Positions 7,891 to 10,138 of a stretch of DNA of 10,138 bases are shown here, one piece after another (position 1 is the stretch's first letter; each line of letters opens with the position of its first letter). The stretch comes from Rubripirellula sp. (GTDB lineage: Bacteria; Planctomycetota; Planctomycetia; Pirellulales; Pirellulaceae): NCBI GenBank assembly GCA_029287555.1, contig JARFQX010000234.1, forward strand, positions 1 through 10,138, read 5' to 3'. The translations under genes were made by a program, and so were the position numbers. The notes beneath the pieces are model-generated. The model was not told where the DNA came from and ran no database searches. It worked only from the letters and a program-made list of their open reading frames with translations.

Positions 7891-8472
7891 CTAGAAACTT
7901 GTTAATACGACGCGAAGCACAAGAACTAATAGTAGGCCCGCAGCCAACATCACGCTAAACGGAATCAGGTTACGCCTCTGACCGGGATCGGCAACACGCT
8001 CTTGAATGCTTGCACCCTCGTCTTCCGCGAACAGATGCCGTCCAATCGTATGAAGACGCAGCCAAGAAAGCTGAGCATTCAGCCAAACCGCTTGCAGCCC
8101 ACCTCGCCATGTCAGCACAACCGCCGCGTACAATCCAGTAAGCAGACAGCCTGCCAACGCGATGATGGCAGTCGGAACAACCCCCAACCAAGCGCCGAAA
8201 CCCATCAATAACTTGACATCCCCAGCCCCGATTGCCCCGCAGAGATAAGGAAGTATCAAAACAGCAAACCCCACGGCGACACCGGTCGCACTATCCCGAA
8301 GTCCGCCAAATCCATCGACCCAAAGATGGTAAGCAAGACCCGACAGAAGCAACGGGATTGTCAGAACGTTGTAGATCTTGAACGAACGGATGTCCGTGAA
8401 CGTTGCCGCCAACGATGCCAACAAGACCGTCGAGAACGGTACCCAAGCGACCTCAGAGAGCGGCGTCAACAT
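7891..8472 (-). CDS. tadV: TadV/CpaA prepilin peptidase (aspartic peptidase family A24)
   Basis: This 193-residue polytopic membrane peptidase is expected to cleave the leaders of the Flp pilins and TadE. The two catalytic aspartates of family A24 are visible: Asp27 in TDIRSFKIYN, and Asp85 in the GxGD motif of GAIGAGDVKLL (79-89). Helices are predicted at about 10-25, 37-52, 62-80, 87-121 (two helices) and 170-192. The C-terminal part from about 123 (a polar, amphipathic stretch and then one more helix) is longer than in minimal TadV proteins, which are often near 140-170 residues. The reading frame could start at a TTG two codons upstream (8478). The ATG at 8472 is preferred because AGGA lies eight bases before it, whereas the TTG directly abuts that site. 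The gene lies 22 bases after flp1. Confidence 0.93.
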   Translation of the reverse strand: MLTPLSEVAWVPFSTVLLASLAATFTDIRSFKIYNVLTIPLLLSGLAYHLWVDGFGGLRDSATGVAVGFAVLILPYLCGAIGAGDVKLLMGFGAWLGVVPTAIIALAGCLLTGLYAAVVLTWRGGLQAVWLNAQLSWLRLHTIGRHLFAEDEGASIQERVADPGQRRNLIPFSVMLAAGLLLVLVLRVVLTSF

Positions 8473-8494
8473 GTTCAACTTCCTAAGACAACCC

Positions 8495-8677
8495 TCACGA
8501 ACTCAGAAGAGGAGGAAAATCATCGTGAACTTTGTCAAACGCGGAATTCGTCTTTACTCCCACCGAAATCACGATGGTAATAATCACCGCCGCAATGGCG
8601 GCAACCATAATCCCGTATTCAACAGCCGTTGCACCCTCCTCCCCACGCAAGAATCTCTTCAACTTGTCATATACCAC
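8495..8677 (-). CDS. flp1: Flp-type pilin (second copy in the operon)
   Basis: This is a 60-residue Flp prepilin. A 15-residue leader (MVYDKLKRFLRGEEG) precedes the cleavage site G|ATAVEYG, with Glu at mature position +5 and Tyr at +6, the hallmark of the Flp subfamily. One hydrophobic helix follows. The mature form would be 45 residues and ends in a short tail (HDDFPPLLSS). The start codon is GTG, with AAGGG eight bases upstream. The first 35 mature residues match those of the neighbouring pilin at 8776-8952 except for one Ser/Ala change, while leader and tail differ. Cleavage by TadV and polymerisation by TadA/B/C are expected. A strong hairpin lies just upstream of its ribosome-binding site. 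The numbering flp1/flp2 is mine. Confidence 0.93.
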   Translation of the reverse strand: MVYDKLKRFLRGEEGATAVEYGIMVAAIAAVIITIVISVGVKTNSAFDKVHDDFPPLLSS

Positions 8678-8699
8678 TACTCAAGCCCTTGTGTTGAAA

Positions 8700-8730
8700 C
8701 GTAGGCCCCCAAACGAAGCGGGGGCCTACG
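8700..8730 (-). other. Strong hairpin between the two pilin genes
   Basis: Arms 8700-8710 and 8720-8730 are perfect complements (CGTAGGCCCCC), giving an 11-pair, very GC-rich stem with a nine-base loop. It lies 45 bases after the flp2 stop and 22 bases before the flp1 start, next to the flp1 ribosome-binding site. In the minus direction it is followed only by TTTC, so it is at best a weak, leaky terminator. It may attenuate read-through, protect an abundant upstream flp2 transcript from 3' decay, or modulate flp1 translation (inference). Confidence 0.7.
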
Positions 8731-8775
8731 AACTACCGCAATGTACCGCTAGGTCTCGAAACACCTCCGAAACGA

Positions 8776-8952
8776 CTACAGGCTGAGTTCAGCCATACTT
8801 GAATCGACCTTGTCGAATGCCGAATTCGTCTTGACGCCAACGGCGATCACAATCGTAATGATCACAGCAGCAATCGCGGCTACCATGATTCCGTACTCGA
8901 CCGCAGTGGCGCCTTCTTCTTCTGCCCAAAACCGCGTTAGAAAATTTCGCAT
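8776..8952 (-). CDS. flp2: Flp-type pilin (first gene of the operon)
   Basis: This is a 58-residue Flp prepilin. The leader MRNFLTRFWAEEEG (14 residues) precedes cleavage at G|ATAVEYG, with Glu at +5 and Tyr at +6. One hydrophobic helix follows, and the 44-residue mature protein ends DSSMAELSL. Its mature core is almost identical to that of the next pilin, but the leader and tail are unrelated and most shared codons differ synonymously, so this is not a recent duplication. The ATG has AGGA a few bases upstream. It is the promoter-proximal gene: a -24/-12 promoter ends about 78 bases before its start. As first gene, ahead of the hairpin, it may be the major pilin (inference). Confidence 0.93.
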   Translation of the reverse strand: MRNFLTRFWAEEEGATAVEYGIMVAAIAAVIITIVIAVGVKTNSAFDKVDSSMAELSL

Positions 8953-8989
8953 CAATCCTGCCCTATACTATGGAACTCGCATGTGCATC

Positions 8990-9010
8990 AGGTACCGACT
9001 GCCGGTGCCT
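8990..9010 (-). other. Hairpin in the predicted flp2 5' leader
   Basis: Arms 8990-8997 and 9003-9010 read AGGCACCG and CGGTACCT on the minus strand. They pair at seven of eight positions (one C-A mismatch) around a five-base loop, GCAGT. With the transcription start predicted near 9018, the hairpin would sit at about +9 to +29, close to the mRNA 5' end. It could stabilise a highly expressed pilin message (inference). There is no covariation evidence. Confidence 0.4.
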
Positions 9011-9028
9011 TCTAAGAGCTCGTTTCAA

Positions 9029-9044
9029 TGCAAGCGGCGTGCCA
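9029..9044 (-). promoter_or_regulatory. Sigma-54 (RpoN) -24/-12 promoter for the Tad operon
   Basis: On the minus strand the sequence is TTTGGCACGCCGCTTGCA. This matches the sigma-54 consensus TGGCACG-N4-TTGCA at every fixed base, with the invariant GG (9043-9042) and GC (9031-9030) exactly ten bases apart. Transcription would start near 9018, giving flp2 a leader of about 66 bases. Sigma-54 promoters are silent without an AAA+ enhancer-binding activator, so the operon is probably switched on by a specific signal. No competing sigma-70 promoter was convincing: a TAGTAT (8965-8970) lacks a matching -35 box. Confidence 0.8.
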
Positions 9045-9180
9045 AACCGAAAAGCAAGTGAATAAGCGACGTACCGCCGTGTATCTGCAAACCTATGGTT
9101 GACACCCTGTAAACCTCGGCGGGGTGACACCTGTGCGACTCGAGCGGAATCACTGTGCGAATATTCACCGTGCCAAACCG
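9038..9180 (-). repeat. Direct repeat of the -24 promoter element (CGTGCCAAACCG, two copies)
   Basis: The 12 bases CGTGCCAAACCG occur at 9038-9049 and again at 9169-9180. The first copy contains the -24 half of the sigma-54 promoter. In the second copy the expected -12 position reads ATATT instead of TTGCA, so it lacks a functional-looking -12 box. It could be a decayed or partner RpoN site, or chance. Confidence 0.45.
9123..9160. repeat. Short repeats upstream of the sigma-54 promoter (possible activator sites)
   Basis: CTGTGCGA occurs at 9131-9138 and 9153-9160, 22 bases apart, about two turns of the helix. A perfect four-one-four palindrome, GGTGACACC, sits at 9123-9131, with a related GGTTGACACC at 9097-9106. 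These lie roughly 80-140 bases upstream of the predicted start near 9018, the usual distance for an enhancer-binding protein of the NtrC type. The sites are short, so chance cannot be excluded. Confidence 0.35.
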
Positions 9181-9287
9181 GGAGCCCAGTCAAGACGCTG
9201 GCACCATAACTCCGTAAGCCCTCGTGATCAGATTGCAGGTAGATTGGCCTCATCTTGGCGTCTCTGAAGGCTTTGGTGATTGATCGC

Positions 9288-10138
9288 ATGTCCTTGACCA
9301 CAGACCACTCCACTCCAAACGACGCGTTCCCGCGGTGGCGAGTGCTTGCAGCGATCGCTGCCACAGCGGCTCTGCTGGCGGCATATTACGGCAACTCGCC
9401 AAATTTCCGCTTCTCCGATGGAGGTAAGCTCTTCGGGGGCGACTACTTCCAGGAGTGGTTCGGGGGCCGACTCGTGAATTTGGGATTGCTTGCCGATTGC
9501 TACGATCCACGCCGTGCGGAAGCGTTACAAAACAACCCGGACTTCATCGGGTTCTCACGATCGAAATCTCATTTCTTTCCGCTCGTGTATCCGCCGTTTT
9601 ACTACGCCATTGTCTCACCGCTCTCTCACCTTCCCTACCAAATCGCCGCGGTAGTCTGGGGCGTGGCAATGTCGTGCTGCTATCTGGCTGCGGCGGCGCT
9701 GATGGGCGGATATGTGTGGAAATGCGCGCCCCGAGGTCCGGCCAAACTTGCGATCGCCATTTTGCCTGGTGGACTCATGTTCCCTCCCATCGTCGAGTCG
9801 CTAGTGACCAATCAGAAAGGGACCTTCTGTCTATTGATCGTGACCACCACGTTCTTGCTGCTGCAAATTCGCCGACCTGCCGTGGCCGGACTTTGCTTCG
9901 GCTGGCTGATGTTCAAACCGCAACTCGCCCTGCCGATCATGCTCGTGATGCTGTGGAAGCGGCAGTTTGCATTCTGCTTGGGATGCATGGGGACGCTGTG
10001 CCTCTTGGGCATGGTTTGCCTTGCCGTAGGTTTGGATGCGAATAGCCAATTCCTAAGGCTCCTTGGTGCCGCCCCCGAGTACATTTACAGGCATGGATAC
10101 TCGGTCGCCAGTTCACACTGCGTGGACAGCTTCTTCCA
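9288..10138 (+). CDS. GT87/DUF2029-type membrane glycosyltransferase, partial (3' end beyond window)
   Basis: The frame is open from the ATG at 9288 to the right edge (283 residues, no stop), so the C-terminus is missing. The protein is polytopic, with helices at about 18-34, 98-115, 119-142, 152-170, 178-194, 197-222 and 228-248. Family-like signatures of glycosyltransferase family 87 (polyprenyl-phosphate-mannose-dependent transferases) are visible: GGDYFQEWFGGRLVN (50-64) with Asp52 in the usual acidic position after helix 1, CYDP (71-74), YPPFYY (101-106), NQKG (175-178) and FKPQLALP (209-216). It would transfer a sugar from a lipid-linked donor outside the inner membrane; the acceptor is unknown. 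An in-frame GTG at 9276 has GAAGG at ideal spacing and may be the true start, adding four residues. It is divergent from the Tad operon, so a functional link, such as glycosylation of pili or surface proteins, is only inference. Confidence 0.8.
   Translation, partial: MSLTTDHSTPNDAFPRWRVLAAIAATAALLAAYYGNSPNFRFSDGGKLFGGDYFQEWFGGRLVNLGLLADCYDPRRAEALQNNPDFIGFSRSKSHFFPLVYPPFYYAIVSPLSHLPYQIAAVVWGVAMSCCYLAAAALMGGYVWKCAPRGPAKLAIAILPGGLMFPPIVESLVTNQKGTFCLLIVTTTFLLLQIRRPAVAGLCFGWLMFKPQLALPIMLVMLWKRQFAFCLGCMGTLCLLGMVCLAVGLDANSQFLRLLGAAPEYIYRHGYSVASSHCVDSFF

Larger units (their letters stand above)
8953..9287. other. Divergent intergenic region between the Tad operon and the glycosyltransferase gene
   Basis: This 335-base stretch separates the minus-strand Tad operon from the plus-strand gene. 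It contains the -24/-12 promoter for flp2, a leader hairpin, a duplicated 12-base motif and short repeats, described separately. A minus-strand open frame spans 8963-9364, but it has no recognisable protein features, overlaps the start of the plus-strand gene and covers the promoter, so I treat it as non-coding. I see no convincing promoter for the plus-strand gene. Confidence 0.7.

Noticed and set aside
8532..9061. Two similar plus-strand frames (MSNAEFV...) over the pilin genes
   Set aside because: Their similarity is the shadow of the two paralogous Flp genes read on the opposite strand.
9099..9127. TTGACA (9099-9104) as a sigma-70 -35 box for the plus-strand gene
   Set aside because: No AT-rich -10 box lies at 16-18 bases; that position reads GGGTGA.
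9206..9225. Plus-strand TGGCACC as a sigma-54 promoter for the glycosyltransferase gene
   Set aside because: The -12 element reads CTCC instead of TTGC, so the required GC is missing.
8963..9364. A 133-codon minus-strand frame upstream of flp2
   Set aside because: It shows no protein-family features, overlaps the start of the plus-strand glycosyltransferase gene and covers the sigma-54 promoter.
9455..10045. A 196-codon plus-strand frame and overlapping minus-strand frames within the GT87 gene
   Set aside because: The GT87-like frame has coherent membrane helices and family motifs; the others are Arg/Pro-rich shadows.

Overview
This window carries most of a Tad (tight adherence / Flp pilus) locus on the minus strand, followed at the right-hand end by the start of a divergent plus-strand membrane glycosyltransferase gene. 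The organism is probably a planctomycete of the Pirellulaceae type (inference). The reasons are moderate base composition, a TadZ/CpaE with a lysine-free P-loop, separately encoded TadB and TadC of about 300 residues, and a long TadG-like protein with the GNFG...DIG...NN...QI..G pattern. No rRNA, tRNA or other taxonomic marker is present, so this is not firm.

Layout in order of transcription, right to left on the minus strand: flp2 pilin (8776-8952), a strong hairpin, flp1 pilin (8495-8677), tadV/cpaA prepilin peptidase (7891-8472), rcpC/cpaB (6832-7833), tadZ/cpaE (5638-6771), tadA/cpaF ATPase (4154-5641), tadB (3183-4157), tadC (2244-3164), an unrecognised two-helix membrane protein (1598-2170), tadE pseudopilin (1093-1581) and a tadG-like gene that runs off the left edge (<1-1066). 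All gaps are under 100 bases. tadZ/tadA and tadA/tadB share ATGA stop/start overlaps, so the set reads as a single operon of about 9 kb.

How the parts fit: TadV should cleave the short leaders of Flp1, Flp2 and the pseudopilin TadE. TadZ places the machine at a site in the cell. TadA is the cytoplasmic hexameric ATPase working on the TadB/TadC inner-membrane platform. RcpC/CpaB is the periplasmic partner of an outer-membrane secretin, and TadG is probably a surface or tip component. The secretin (RcpA/CpaC) and the TadD lipoprotein are absent from the positions where they would be expected.

The 335-base divergent intergenic region (8953-9287) holds a textbook -24/-12 (sigma-54, RpoN) promoter pointing at flp2, with short repeats upstream that could be activator sites. 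The plus-strand gene from 9288 to the right edge encodes a GT87/DUF2029-type polytopic glycosyltransferase, incomplete at its 3' end. No mobile elements, CRISPR arrays or RNA genes were seen.
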